Source of the DNA: Pseudopyrenochaeta lycopersici
Lineage: Eukaryota > Ascomycota > Dothideomycetes > Pleosporales > Pseudopyrenochaetaceae
Assembly (NCBI GenBank): GCA_003313425.1
Contig: NHZP01000062.1
Coordinates: 210,735-274,734 of the forward strand
Direction: 5' to 3'
DNA: 64,000 nucleotides
In this document: piece after piece, positions 20,831 to 31,100 of the stretch
Numbering within the stretch: position 1 is the stretch's first letter
Layout of the letters: every line of letters begins with the position of its first letter
Translations under genes and position numbers: made by a program
Notes under the pieces: generated by a model
What the model saw: only the letters and a program-made list of their open reading frames with translations
Told to the model about the DNA's origin: nothing
Databases searched by the model: none

Positions 20831-21976
20831 ATGGGCCCCCTGAGCTTGGCAAGACAACTTTGCGAGTACAGTTTGCTTGACCAAATGCAACGTTTTTGAC
20901 TCACTACTGTACAGGTCGCTAAGAGAAGCTCCAATAAAGATCTTTGCTGGAAGCGAAAAGACGGTCTGCTATGTTCATCCCGGGGTCTTGTTGGCGTGTA
21001 AATCATCTACAGCTGATGTTCGCATGAGCGGGCCTTGGAAAAACACAGGAGACGGCGCTATAGATTGGACAGACTTTGACGAACAAACAATTGAGTGTGT
21101 TTTGCAGTATCTTTACACTGGGGACTACCATATCCTCGATGCCGGGAAATCCTCAGCGCGTATCATTGAGGACATAGAGAACGACCTAGAACAGACTGAA
21201 GGTGTGTGGAACGGAATGGTGCTGGATTTTTCTCACCTCTAACTGTAGACGCTGCTCCTGCGGACGAATCATCACCCGTTGAAGAACCACCAGCACCATA
21301 CCGAAGTCCGTCGCCAAGCGTAGGCCTACTAAGCCGACCTCTTACTCCATTTCAGGATTGTGTTGGGGCAGGCTTTCCGGCAGAGCGTAAGCAAACGGCT
21401 GCCGGAGTCATTGCTGAGAAGGATTTCAAACGCGACAGATATGCTGTTGGAGTATCTGTGTTAAGACATGCAAGTGTTTACTCGTTTGCACATCGACATT
21501 TCTTTTCCGACCTCGCAAAGCTCGCATTACAGCGCCTCACTCAAGTCCTCCATCTTGCACCGTGCGAATACACTGCGTTATTTCCCCATCTTGGGGATGC
21601 TATTCGTCACATTTACGACACCACACCTGGGCCTGATATGCAGGCAGATCCTGCCCGAAAGCTGCTGTCACAATATGTCGCACTGAATTACACTAATCTT
21701 ACTGGAGGCGAGTTGGATGCTCTTGTGGAAGAAGGAGGCGAACTGATGGTTGACGTCTCGAGCAAACTAGCGAGGCTACTTGCAACGAGGAACTCTCAGG
21801 TTCGTGCTCTGGAAGATAGAATCGACAGCCTCTCCACCAAAGTTGGGGCATTGCAGATTATCTGCAACGATAAAGAGACGGAAATCCAACAGTTGCAGGC
21901 AAGACAGAGAGCAGAAGATTCCGATATTTCGGGCAGTGGGATCTATAGGAAAAAGAAGAAAGGCGGTTGGGATTGA
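20831..21976 (+). CDS. BTB/POZ domain protein with C-terminal coiled coil (349 aa)
   Basis: Three exons: 20831-20865, 20915-21201 and 21249-21976. The short introns are GT-AG, intron 2 has a CTAAC branch site, and the phases fit exactly. The short first exon (MGPLSLARQLC) joins to ESLREAPIKIFAG, the classic start of a BTB domain. VHPGVLLACKS and IECVLQYLYTGDYHILDA complete the fold. A Pro/Ser-rich linker, a helical region with a conserved-looking HRHFFSDLAKLAL segment, a heptad-patterned coiled coil near residues 300-335, and a basic tail KKKKGGW follow. No damage is visible. The RIP-mutated Tc1 copy ends 130 bp upstream and must have altered its promoter. Function is probably adaptor-like; the partner is unknown. 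Confidence 0.85.
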
Positions 21977-22159
21977 TGTCAGTGGAAACGAAGGAAAGTT
22001 CTGTTGCTGTTCATATCTGTGCCTTGCAACTGTGCCCGTTTCAATTACTAGCCCTTCACGTCAATAACCCTCTCCTGCCATTTAACCCTCTGTTTTCTAT
22101 CTCTTTAATACCAAAAATGGCCAAAAGCCATACGCCCATCATCTGTGCAACGAGCCGAT

Positions 22160-22480
22160 GGCAATACCATATTGGACAGTATCAGAGGCACATCCGGTTT
22201 ATCCAAAGCACGGGTGGATGCGTTGACTGAGTACTCAATCGCCGAGCTCAAGCACGAAAAAGCAGAAATGCGGACATAAGTCACACTCGCAGCCCTAACC
22301 TCCACCGGAACAACACCTTGCGCGAATGTCCAAGCGCCAGCAACGAACGCAATGCTCATGATCAAGCCAAGGATCGACTGGAATAGTATCAACGTATGAG
22401 TAAGCTGTAGGCGCGGCTAAAACGAGCGTGAAGCTTTATCGCCGATAATGAGCCAGGATGCGCGAGGGAGTGTTGGAAGT
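22160..22480 (-). pseudogene. MATE-like transporter pseudogene, downstream part
   Basis: Leftward frame with PRASWLIIGDKASRSF, an in-frame TAG, then [30 protein letters not shown], and [19 protein letters not shown] ending [13 protein letters not shown]. These hydrophobic segments and the [10 protein letters not shown] loop fit a fungal MATE-type multidrug/toxin extrusion transporter, by recalled resemblance. After about 22170 the similarity stops, so the 3' half is missing. The upstream part lies beyond hAT-E at 25495-26017. Confidence 0.6.
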
Positions 22481-22647
22481 GGTTATGGAAGAGCAGAATG
22501 AGATGTCCATTTGATGCTTCAACCTACAGTTAACGAGTGTATCTGGCTATCGATATATAGACCGGAGTGATGCCCTTGCACTAGATTCGTGTACGCAATC
22601 GTCGTACGTGGACAGACGTCATACTTCCTTTACATGATGCAGCAATT

Positions 22648-22655
22648 GTTGCAAC
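22648..22655. repeat. hAT-E target duplication, left copy
   Basis: GTTGCAAC, an 8 bp palindrome, repeated exactly at 25495-25502. Confidence 0.95.
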
Positions 22656-25494
22656 CAGTGTATTAAACGGATGGCGCCGATTTGGATGATCCATCCAAAT
22701 ATGGCTTTGGATGGCTGAATCCAGATGCATAATGGATTTGGCGATCCATCCATATGCGGTAGTGTGGCTTCAGCCATCGCCTCCTATTTCCTTAGTTAGC
22801 CAGCCCCTGATAACGATGAAGCTTCGAACGCACTGTTTCTCCCACCTATATCCAAAGCTTCATGATGTCTTCTTTTAAACCCAACTTTCAACGTTCTTTT
22901 GACTTCAGTAAGATAAACTTTGAGCCTCAAGAATCCCGTTAGTATCCAGATATGAAGGCAGCACGTGCCGGATATCGCGCCAAATATCCATCATTAACAT
23001 CATCGCCGGAACCGTCGTCACCATCAGATATCGGCGGCGCCTCCGTAATTGTCTCAGATGTAGCTTCGACGTTATCGGAGGTGTCAACTCTTACTACCGT
23101 TCCAACTTTCGACACAGATCTGAGTAAGAAAGTACAACTTGGCGAGCCGAATCAGTTCGAGCAATCAAAGTTCGACTATCGTGAAGTCGAGTGGGATAGA
23201 CTGCCTGGCCACACTATACCGCTTCAGCGATTGACGGGCGGCCTGCGTTCGTGGATATGGCAATTTGGCGTGCCAACTGAAGAGACGGAGACCGGATCAC
23301 GCTGGTGGCTTTGCATGAAATGTCACAAGGTAGATCCGGTGTTTCGAGCCCAGCACAATTACCATTACATGGTCGACAAAGGAAGCAGTAATGCATCTGA
23401 TCATCTTCACCAAGTCCACAGGCTTGGGTGGAACAAGAAGACAAAGTCGGTCGAGCAATATGCAGGCAAAGGCTTACTACCACTAGTAAGTCTTGATGCA
23501 TATAGATCGGCGGAGCAGGCTACCCTGAATGAGTTAGCAATCGCCTTCGACGAGGTGCATTTTCGGAAGCTACTCGCACGTTGGATTGTGTACGACAATG
23601 TCTCCTTCCGACAGGTGGATAGTGAGGTCTTTCGCGACTTTATTACCTATCTCTCACCGCGCGCGGGTGTTGCCTTGCCTTGCGGTCGAACTGTGCGTAA
23701 CTGGATTATGCAGGGGTACCAAATTCACAAGGCTACTGTGAAAAACGCCTTGCACAATGCTATCAGCAAGATCCACATCGCCTTCGACTTATGGACCTCT
23801 GGTAATTGTCTCTCGCTGAACGGAGTCACGGCTCACTTTCTGGATGCCAACTTCAAGACGCAGTCGATTCTTCTATCGTCGCCGGAGCAGAGTGAGTCCC
23901 ATTACGGTGTCGACATCGCAGACCAAGTTATCACGGTCATCGAGGACTTTAACATTGCAAGCAAGCTAGGATTCTTTGTGTTAGATAATGCCTTAAACAA
24001 TGACACGGCGATGGAAGCAATCGGAGCAAGATTCGGCTTCAAACCCAAGGAGCGACGTCTTCGTTGTGCTGGCCATATTATCAACCTGATTGCGCGCCAC
24101 CTTTTATTCGGATTTGACAAGAAACTTTTCGAATTCGAAGATGCGATTCCAGGAAACATGCGGGATGAATTGAAGCGCTGGAGGAGGACGGGACCGGTCG
24201 GCAAAGCTCATAACTTGATTGTCTGGACTTATTCAAGTCCATCGCGAAGGAATCGCTGGCATAATAAACAACGAGAATATTTTGAGCAGATAGTCGACAA
24301 AGACGAGTGGCATACAATAAAGATTCGCGAACTTCATAGGAGTAATGATACTCGCTGGAACAGTGTCTACGACGAGATTAAGACGCTGCTTCCTCTGCGC
24401 GCGCCGTTCGACGACTTCATCCAAAGTGAGCGCGAGGCTGCTTTAAAGAAGAAGACCAAGAAACATGACAACGATCCCGATGCGGCTCGCAATGCAATCA
24501 TACAGGATACACTGTCCGAGGAAGACTGGGCTATTCTTGCTCAGTATGCGAAGCTCCTCGAGCCATGCTGGGAGGCTACCATGGACCTTCAAGGCCGCCC
24601 GGGCGATGGGAAGACTTGTGGACTCTTTAATGTCATGCCAGACCTCGAGTGTATCGTCGAGCACCTTACCGAAGTGTACAACAATTACAAGGACGCGCCG
24701 GCAGCGGCTACCGAAGGTCAATGGCATTTTAGGACCCAGATCAAACTTGCGCTCGACAAGGCAGAAGAATATTACGCCAAACTTGACGACTCTCCCGCAT
24801 ATCTTGCGGCAACAGTACTTCATCCGAGTTACACTTGGCGCTTCATTGAGCAGAGATGGGCTCGCAAGAAGTCTTGGGTTTTATCAGGCAAGAAGTCCGT
24901 CAAGTCGTTGTATGGGCTTCAATATAGGAAGCAAGTTGTATCGGAAGCTATCTCACCGCAGAAGCAACGTGAGCCGAACAAAGTCGTTGCTCATCGTCGG
25001 CAACATCTTGACAAGGTTCACTCGGATGCCCGCAAAGCTACTCCTCAGGATGAGTTCGAGCGGTTCTGCGATCAAGCAATTATTGATGTTAACGACTGCC
25101 CAATTCAATGGTGGCGTACGATCGGCTTAAAGGAATATCCTCATCTTGCGCAGATGGCGTTTGACATGCTATCTATCCCAGCAATGAGCGATGAACCTGA
25201 ACGAGTCTTCAGCCATATGGGACTCATGGTAACGAAACGTCGTAATCATCTTGAGCAAGATATAATCCAAGCCGCGCAATGTCTCTACTCCTGGGATCGT
25301 GCCAGCATTATTGACATGATGGCGAGCGATCCAGCAATGTAACTAGTCGCAATCACGCTCTTCAGAGATCAAATATAGTTCGGTGGCTTCAGCCTCAAAG
25401 ACCAATTTGGCTTAGATCCAGCGATTATCCAAAAGCCATCCAAGCCACCTAATGGATTTGGATCGGCTGGCCGATCCATCCATTTAACACACTG
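22656..25494 (+). mobile_element. hAT-E transposon, complete
   Basis: A 2839 bp element with inverted ends (CAGTGTATTAAACGGATGG on the left; CCATCCATTTAACACACTG on the right). Subterminal repeats of ATCCATCC/GGATGGAT occur on both sides. The exact 8 bp duplication GTTGCAAC flanks it. It carries one intron-less 796-codon transposase. It interrupts the MATE-like gene. Confidence 0.97.
22952..25342 (+). CDS. hAT-E transposase (796 aa, intact, intron-less)
   Basis: DNA transposase that recognises the element ends. After a variable N-terminus there is FDYREVEWDRL, a BED-like finger region (WWLCMKCHKVD with H...H near residue 150), then IAFDLWTSGN near 278, LGFFVLDNALNND near 342 and RLRCAGHIINLIARHLLF near 370. 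SNDTRWNSVYDEI follows near 466, and the C-terminal dimerisation motif DMLSIPAMSDEPERVFSHMG lies near 737. No stops, frameshifts or RIP-like codons, so likely active. The first ATG at 22952 gives a normal length for the family. Confidence 0.94.
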   Translation: MKAARAGYRAKYPSLTSSPEPSSPSDIGGASVIVSDVASTLSEVSTLTTVPTFDTDLSKKVQLGEPNQFEQSKFDYREVEWDRLPGHTIPLQRLTGGLRSWIWQFGVPTEETETGSRWWLCMKCHKVDPVFRAQHNYHYMVDKGSSNASDHLHQVHRLGWNKKTKSVEQYAGKGLLPLVSLDAYRSAEQATLNELAIAFDEVHFRKLLARWIVYDNVSFRQVDSEVFRDFITYLSPRAGVALPCGRTVRNWIMQGYQIHKATVKNALHNAISKIHIAFDLWTSGNCLSLNGVTAHFLDANFKTQSILLSSPEQSESHYGVDIADQVITVIEDFNIASKLGFFVLDNALNNDTAMEAIGARFGFKPKERRLRCAGHIINLIARHLLFGFDKKLFEFEDAIPGNMRDELKRWRRTGPVGKAHNLIVWTYSSPSRRNRWHNKQREYFEQIVDKDEWHTIKIRELHRSNDTRWNSVYDEIKTLLPLRAPFDDFIQSEREAALKKKTKKHDNDPDAARNAIIQDTLSEEDWAILAQYAKLLEPCWEATMDLQGRPGDGKTCGLFNVMPDLECIVEHLTEVYNNYKDAPAAATEGQWHFRTQIKLALDKAEEYYAKLDDSPAYLAATVLHPSYTWRFIEQRWARKKSWVLSGKKSVKSLYGLQYRKQVVSEAISPQKQREPNKVVAHRRQHLDKVHSDARKATPQDEFERFCDQAIIDVNDCPIQWWRTIGLKEYPHLAQMAFDMLSIPAMSDEPERVFSHMGLMVTKRRNHLEQDIIQAAQCLYSWDRASIIDMMASDPAM

Positions 25495-26017
25495 GTTGCA
25501 ACCACTCCGGCAGTAGTTTCTGACGGATTCCAACAGGGAGGCCTTCGTTGAGCACTTCCACAACTACGCCTATATATGTGTATGCGTCTGTAGTGACTAC
25601 CATGGATGAGTCGATGTTGGCAACCCAGAGCTTGGAGAGAGTGGAGTAGAGCTCTGGAAGGATGAAGGCGCATATGTTGAAGCGGAAGGCCCCAGTGTAG
25701 CTAACGGCGAAATAGTTGATGGGTACTTTCCACTTGTAACCAGTATCAGAGACAAAAATGCGATCTTGGGCTTCATCGTATGCAGCAGAAGAAACCGAAA
25801 TCCGAGATATGATATAACAAATGATTAGCGCAATAATAGTATTGTGTACTTACGAATCGCGCCTCAAGCTCAGCTTTAGATCCGAGCTAGCCTGCTTCGT
25901 CCAAGACACCCATGGTCTATCTCCCTCTCCACCTTCTTCGTGCCTTGCCTCATAATTTGTAGACTGGTCCAGAACATCAGAAACGCGCACAGTGTCGTCG
26001 TATTTGGAGGGAACCAT
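25495..26017 (-). pseudogene. MATE-like transporter pseudogene, upstream part
   Basis: An ATG at 26017 opens a soluble N-terminal exon that ends at a GTAAGT donor near 25860. A second exon follows near 25790-25540, with [33 protein letters not shown] and [13 protein letters not shown] up to EVLNEGLP. The next expected residues (PRASWLIIGD) are found only at about 22470, on the other side of hAT-E. The transposon therefore sits in or beside an intron of this gene. Together with the TAG and the missing 3' half in the other part, the gene is dead. Confidence 0.6.
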
Positions 26018-26491
26018 TTGATAAAGGTAGCGGTTGTGAGTTCGCGAATGTAGTTGTTTAATTACTTATGTACTTTGTATGCCCTCCTCTGGCATCAATT
26101 CCAGCTTGGCAGCGCTCCCGCATATGCCGGTACAGGTTGGCCCACCTCCCTGCCTGTTGTGACGGCATCAAATCTGATTTTATTGGCTATTAAACCGCTC
26201 AGACCACGCCTACTAATCCTTGTTGGTTCGCCGCCCGGCGCTGCCACCTACCCCAATGCAATAACAACGCTATACCTTTAGCGACGTCAAATGACGAGGC
26301 TCGTTCTCGCTTTTGAACATCCATCTCTCCAGCGACGCTAGAGTTAGGAAAATCCTTCAGTGCCCCTTATCAACTGTTGATAAACACACAAAATGAGCAA
26401 GTACACACGCATTTGGATCAAATGATTTGGGATGGCAACAATCCATTATTGGCTATCTTTGGCTTACTCTGCCACACCACGGACCTACACT

Positions 26492-27172
26492 TCAGCCTCC
26501 ATGCTGTGTCCGGATATGTCTGTTGAGGTTGTCCTTCCTTGAAGACCCCGTGCCTCGTTCAAAGGAGTACTTGCAGCCTGGGTGGAGACAGTACAATCGT
26601 GCAATACCTCGAACAGTCTCTGAATGTTTGGCATGTCGATGGCGTTCAAGGTCCTTCTTGTACTGGAATGCTCGGTCGCATTGGTTGGTTGTGCATTTGA
26701 ATGGTCGATCGTGTCTCTTGCGGTGCGTGCTGCCGAGTTTATATCAGTACTGCTATCAATTTTGAGCACTTTGCGAAGTTTCATACTTGGCAAGGTGCCG
26801 CTTTGGGAATGTCAGTCCGCATTCGTTGCATCGCAAGGCATCATCGGCGGTCTCCATGGGAGTATGGAGTCCCGACGCCTCCGCTTGTGAAGCTGGTTGT
26901 TGGAGAATGCCATCATTGATTTCTGTTTGTGGTAAAGACTGGATAAGGATGTTGTCTCCTTCTTCAGATAGTTTGAAAGCATTTGGTATAATCTCCCCCT
27001 GCGCTCCACTCTGCTGTCCAGCAGGATTGTTAGAACTTGACGGCAACTCCCAGCCATCTTCTGGTAGAGGACCTCCATTCCCGAACTGAACCCACGCAGG
27101 ATCTATGAACTGGAAAGGTTGTGATAGTGATTTTTCGGGTTCGGTCGAGCCTGGTGAGTGCTGACTAGAAAT
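26492..27172 (-). CDS. C2H2 zinc-finger protein (three fingers)
   Basis: The main exon is leftward from about 27172 to 26787, then a 57 bp GT-AG intron (26730-26786), then an exon to the TGA at 26492. Splicing creates a perfect first finger (C-x2-C-x12-H-x3-H, starting CNECGLTF) whose second half lies in the next exon. Two more fingers follow: CTTNQC with H...H, and CLHPGC with H...H, the latter ending close to the stop. The N-terminal part is Gln/Ser/Pro-rich with a PFQFIDPAWVQFGNGG segment. No in-frame ATG is found upstream before a stop next to a possible acceptor (TAG at 27173-27181), so a small 5' exon is missing from this call. It is probably a sequence-specific DNA-binding regulator. 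Confidence 0.75.
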
Positions 27173-27181
27173 AGAAGCCGG

Positions 27182-28136
27182 CTACTCGAAAAGGAGGAAA
27201 GAGAGAACGCCTGCCGCGAAGAGCAAAAGAGTCACGAAGGAGACGACCAAATGACTTTGAGAATGGGTTAAAATGAGAGGAGTAGCGAAAGACGTCGACT
27301 GGAGGTATGAAAGAGTGGATGCGGTTCCACCTCCAGAGGCGACCGTGACGAGAAGGAATGACCAGTGCAAACAGCGGGAGTAATATACTTCTTTAGACCA
27401 GAGTCATCCGCATTTTCGATGCGCGCATACATGCGGGTCATTGGTCGGTTTGAATGGTAGGCCTCAAAATATGCACTTTGCCAATTCCGGGCGCTTACAT
27501 GTTCTTGCATGCTTAGCTGCATGATAGGCCTCAAATGAAGAACCAATTGCAAGCTATTTATGATGTCTTTTCTAGCCTCCGTTATTTTCTTATCCTAAGC
27601 TGTTCCCGTCCTTTCCCAAATTCACTATCTACATGCTTTATTCCCTTCCTAGGGTCATCCACTGAGATTGCATCTTGCCTACCTACGACAATGAAGCATA
27701 GTGGACTTATCATCCAGAGAAAGATTTAGTGTAATGACTTTGCGTTCTTTTCTCGAGCCGATAAACACTCCGCTGTTGTATTGGTGGATGTAGGCTTTCA
27801 TGTGACATGTTGGCTTCACCCTCACCACCCCTTTGCGGCGTTGTGCTGCTGCATGGTTGGAAATGTTTCATCTCCTGCGGGTGGGTGCGCCACACTGCGG
27901 GCCGCTGCAAGCACAAAGCATAAACAAGGCTATTAACCCACGACACCACGTCCATCTCCCTCCTCTTCACAATGCACTGTCTTTTCCAGCGTTTCCAGAC
28001 AGGCTCTTCTAATATCTCAATTTGCCTGTCATCACGCTTTTGTTAAAAGAGTGCGAGCTCACGTTCACTTCAAGCTGACTTATCATTTCGCTGTCAATCC
28101 AAGCACAAGGCTGGCAAAGCCTTGCAGATTGTCGGT
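27182..28136. other. Divergent intergenic region
   Basis: Lies between the leftward C2H2 gene and the rightward DUF3638 gene and should hold both promoters and the missing first exon of the former. TAGGCCTCAAA occurs twice (27459 and 27528 areas). No other gene is supported. Confidence 0.45.
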
Positions 28137-31100
28137 ATGCCTTCACTCAGCCTTGAGGCGACACTCTATCTCTTCCACCATATTGTACTGCCTCCGAAGC
28201 TACCACAGGCGGACGACTGGGAGGTAGAATATGAGGACGCCCTGCTTGACACGACAGTAGAAGCCCTCCAGACGTCCAGCGAGGCTGTCCGAAACGAGCA
28301 ACCACAAGTAGCTAGGTATGCACGCAGATCTCGCAGTTTTTGAGTGATCTTTATCGAAGGTTTTCAAGAGCATTTCAGGCCACCTTTGTGTCCAGCCTTT
28401 AGTCACTGTAGGCCTTCGAGAGTACCTTCACAAGATTTGAGCCTTCAATCTTAGCCGATAATATCAGTACACCTGCTAATGTGCATTGTCACTCCACAGT
28501 CAAATAGACCTCGTAGTGTCTACAGTCGGCAGCCTACGTCGCGTTCGCAATGCCTCCGGATTCGTTAGCGACTCCCAACTGGCGGACTTGCTCCATGGCC
28601 TTGCCTCCAGTGAGACGTTCGGGGCTGTACCCCTTGAGATAAAGGCACAAAACGCCGCCGTAGTCGTCAGCAAACAAGAAGCCGGGGCCGATGTCGTCTT
28701 CGAAGTTTTCGAACTGTCACCGCCGAACGAGACCGTGATGAGAACGAAAGGTCGACTCAAGCGCTCCTTTCCGACTTATGCTTGCCAAATTTCTCTCCAA
28801 CAATTCCAGGAAAAAGGTCTGATTGAGTCACTAGCACACACTCTTGGGAAGATGAGCTTTGAAGAAGCTCCGGGCTTCCAGCCTCAGACCCGCAAGAACA
28901 AGAAAGAACACGATGAGACTCGTGATACCACGCACCCTGGCATGATCACTGATTTCTTCATGCATCTTCTCTCTGTTGTTGGCCAGCCGACTGATGTGCA
29001 AGGTATCTGGAAGAACACTCGCGAAGATGTTCTATGGAATAACAGCTTGCTGCCGTGGAGAAGATCTCCCTTGTGGCTCCTTGTTCGTACAACTATGCAG
29101 CTTCAGTTCGCTCGCATCTCATCTGCAAAAGTGTACAAAGCTGTCATGGTTAATCTATTAGCGAGAGTCCTCCAAAGTGCGAAAGTGCACCACAAGTCAA
29201 TAGGTACGTAAGGACGACTCATGCATCAAGGAGCCCGTCGACCTTCGGAACACCGTCCGTCAAGCGCGATCATTTGTGTTTCAGAGGTTGTGAAGTAAAG
29301 CAAGCTCTGATGAAGGCGGAGCAGCTTTGACCTATCTGAATAGCCTGCTAACGTCTTATGGCAATCTTTAGGTACCGACCTGTTGTACATCATTTCCGCC
29401 AAATTGACCAGCCGCCTGCAGAAGTTGAGGAAGCTGATTTCCGAGCGCTCCTTTGGTCTCTACACCAAATCTGCCCTAATGATTCTAGAAGACGCACGAT
29501 CATGGATGATAGCTAAGATCGGACGCCTTACAAACAGCGTGGATAACAATATAGATATGGCTGTACTCGCCAGTCTCCAGCCCCGCAACGACCTCGACAT
29601 CCATCTCCCGCAAGTAGATGAGTTCATTGCGAAGATATTTCGTAGAAAACGCCAATCTGATATATCAGATTTCCACCCCACTTCGAAATGTCTGGTATTT
29701 TCGGAGTATGAACTGCCCACCAACTTTAGTGGCTCAGGAGAGTATACGTACTTCTACTTGGCGACAGTCGAGAAATGGGTCGAAGATCACCTCTCCTCTT
29801 GGCTTGAGCGACACATCTCCGATAGTACTACATGTGAGCAGCTACGGCGGCTTCTTAAAGAGTACTTTCATTGCGCGAACTCGGCATACAGCACCGTAAG
29901 CGATATACCAAGAAGCCTCTCGATCATGTACCTCACAGTCATGGAGCTATGGATCGCATGTGACAAGTGCGCTTGTAAAATGTATCCGTTGTTACACGAC
30001 TTCGACCCAGAAGTGGAGTTGTCCTCGTTCCAGTCGCTTTCTTTGCCCTTCAAGAGTCAGTTGGAGCGGCTGTTCACTGCCGAGGCCTATCTGCAATCCC
30101 GCCGAATTAATGCGAGGGCCGATGCTCCATCGCTCTACCGCGACTTTGGCCTCTCATCCTCTTTCGCAGTCAGATTCTTTGATGAATCTTTAGAACATCA
30201 GATGTTACGTTCAGATATTGAGCAGCACGCAACGTTGAGACGCCAGCAGAAGTGCCACGAACTGGCTAATCAGAAACAACTGTATCAAGACCTAAAAGCT
30301 AGGTCTGATAAGCGCAGCTGCGACTACCACAACGTCTACAACCGGTACTACAAATTCACAAGCACTAAGCATGCACCTTGGTGCGAGAAATGCAACTTGC
30401 GGTCTCAAGCTGAACAACTTAAAATTCAGGTCCATGAATGGCCGCTCAGTTCAGACCAAGCAATCGCGAAAGCAACAGTTTTCGAATTACGAATCCCTAA
30501 GGCCTACAGTCACTGGCGCGACGCAACGATGTTCTTACTGATAGAAGTGCTAGGCTTCACTCACACCAACACTAGAGAACCGAGAGCAAAATACATTCTC
30601 AGCGGCCAAGATGGCTTGAGTAGCTTTTGGTCCTCCCCGTCGAATCAGCGCATCAACCTCGTTTCCCAGAACAAACCGCTCACAGGGAGCCACTACCGTG
30701 TCAAGGAAGGTGTTGCGTTCTTACAGGAGAAGGATGTCTGTGTTGATAATGCACTACAATATCAATACTTCGACAGCTTTGACAACACCTTCGCTGACGT
30801 CCTGCGCTCCACTCAACAAGTACCGAAGAAGTGCACATACCAACTTCCAGCTCGTTCGTCGCGACTTCAAGCTTATCTACGAACACCCACCACTTCGAAC
30901 GACATAACCCCGAATCAGGTTATTGCGAGTCTGTCAGATTGCCCCTCGCACTTCTCTTTGGACGAATACAAAGCCTTCGGATCGCTTCCGATCGGGTACA
31001 GGATCCAATATCAGAACATCCTTGTGCAACTTGCGATGCCAACCGTCGACCTTGCGAAAATCGAGTCGCAATGCTTGGTTCTGCAGACTCTTCATCGCGC

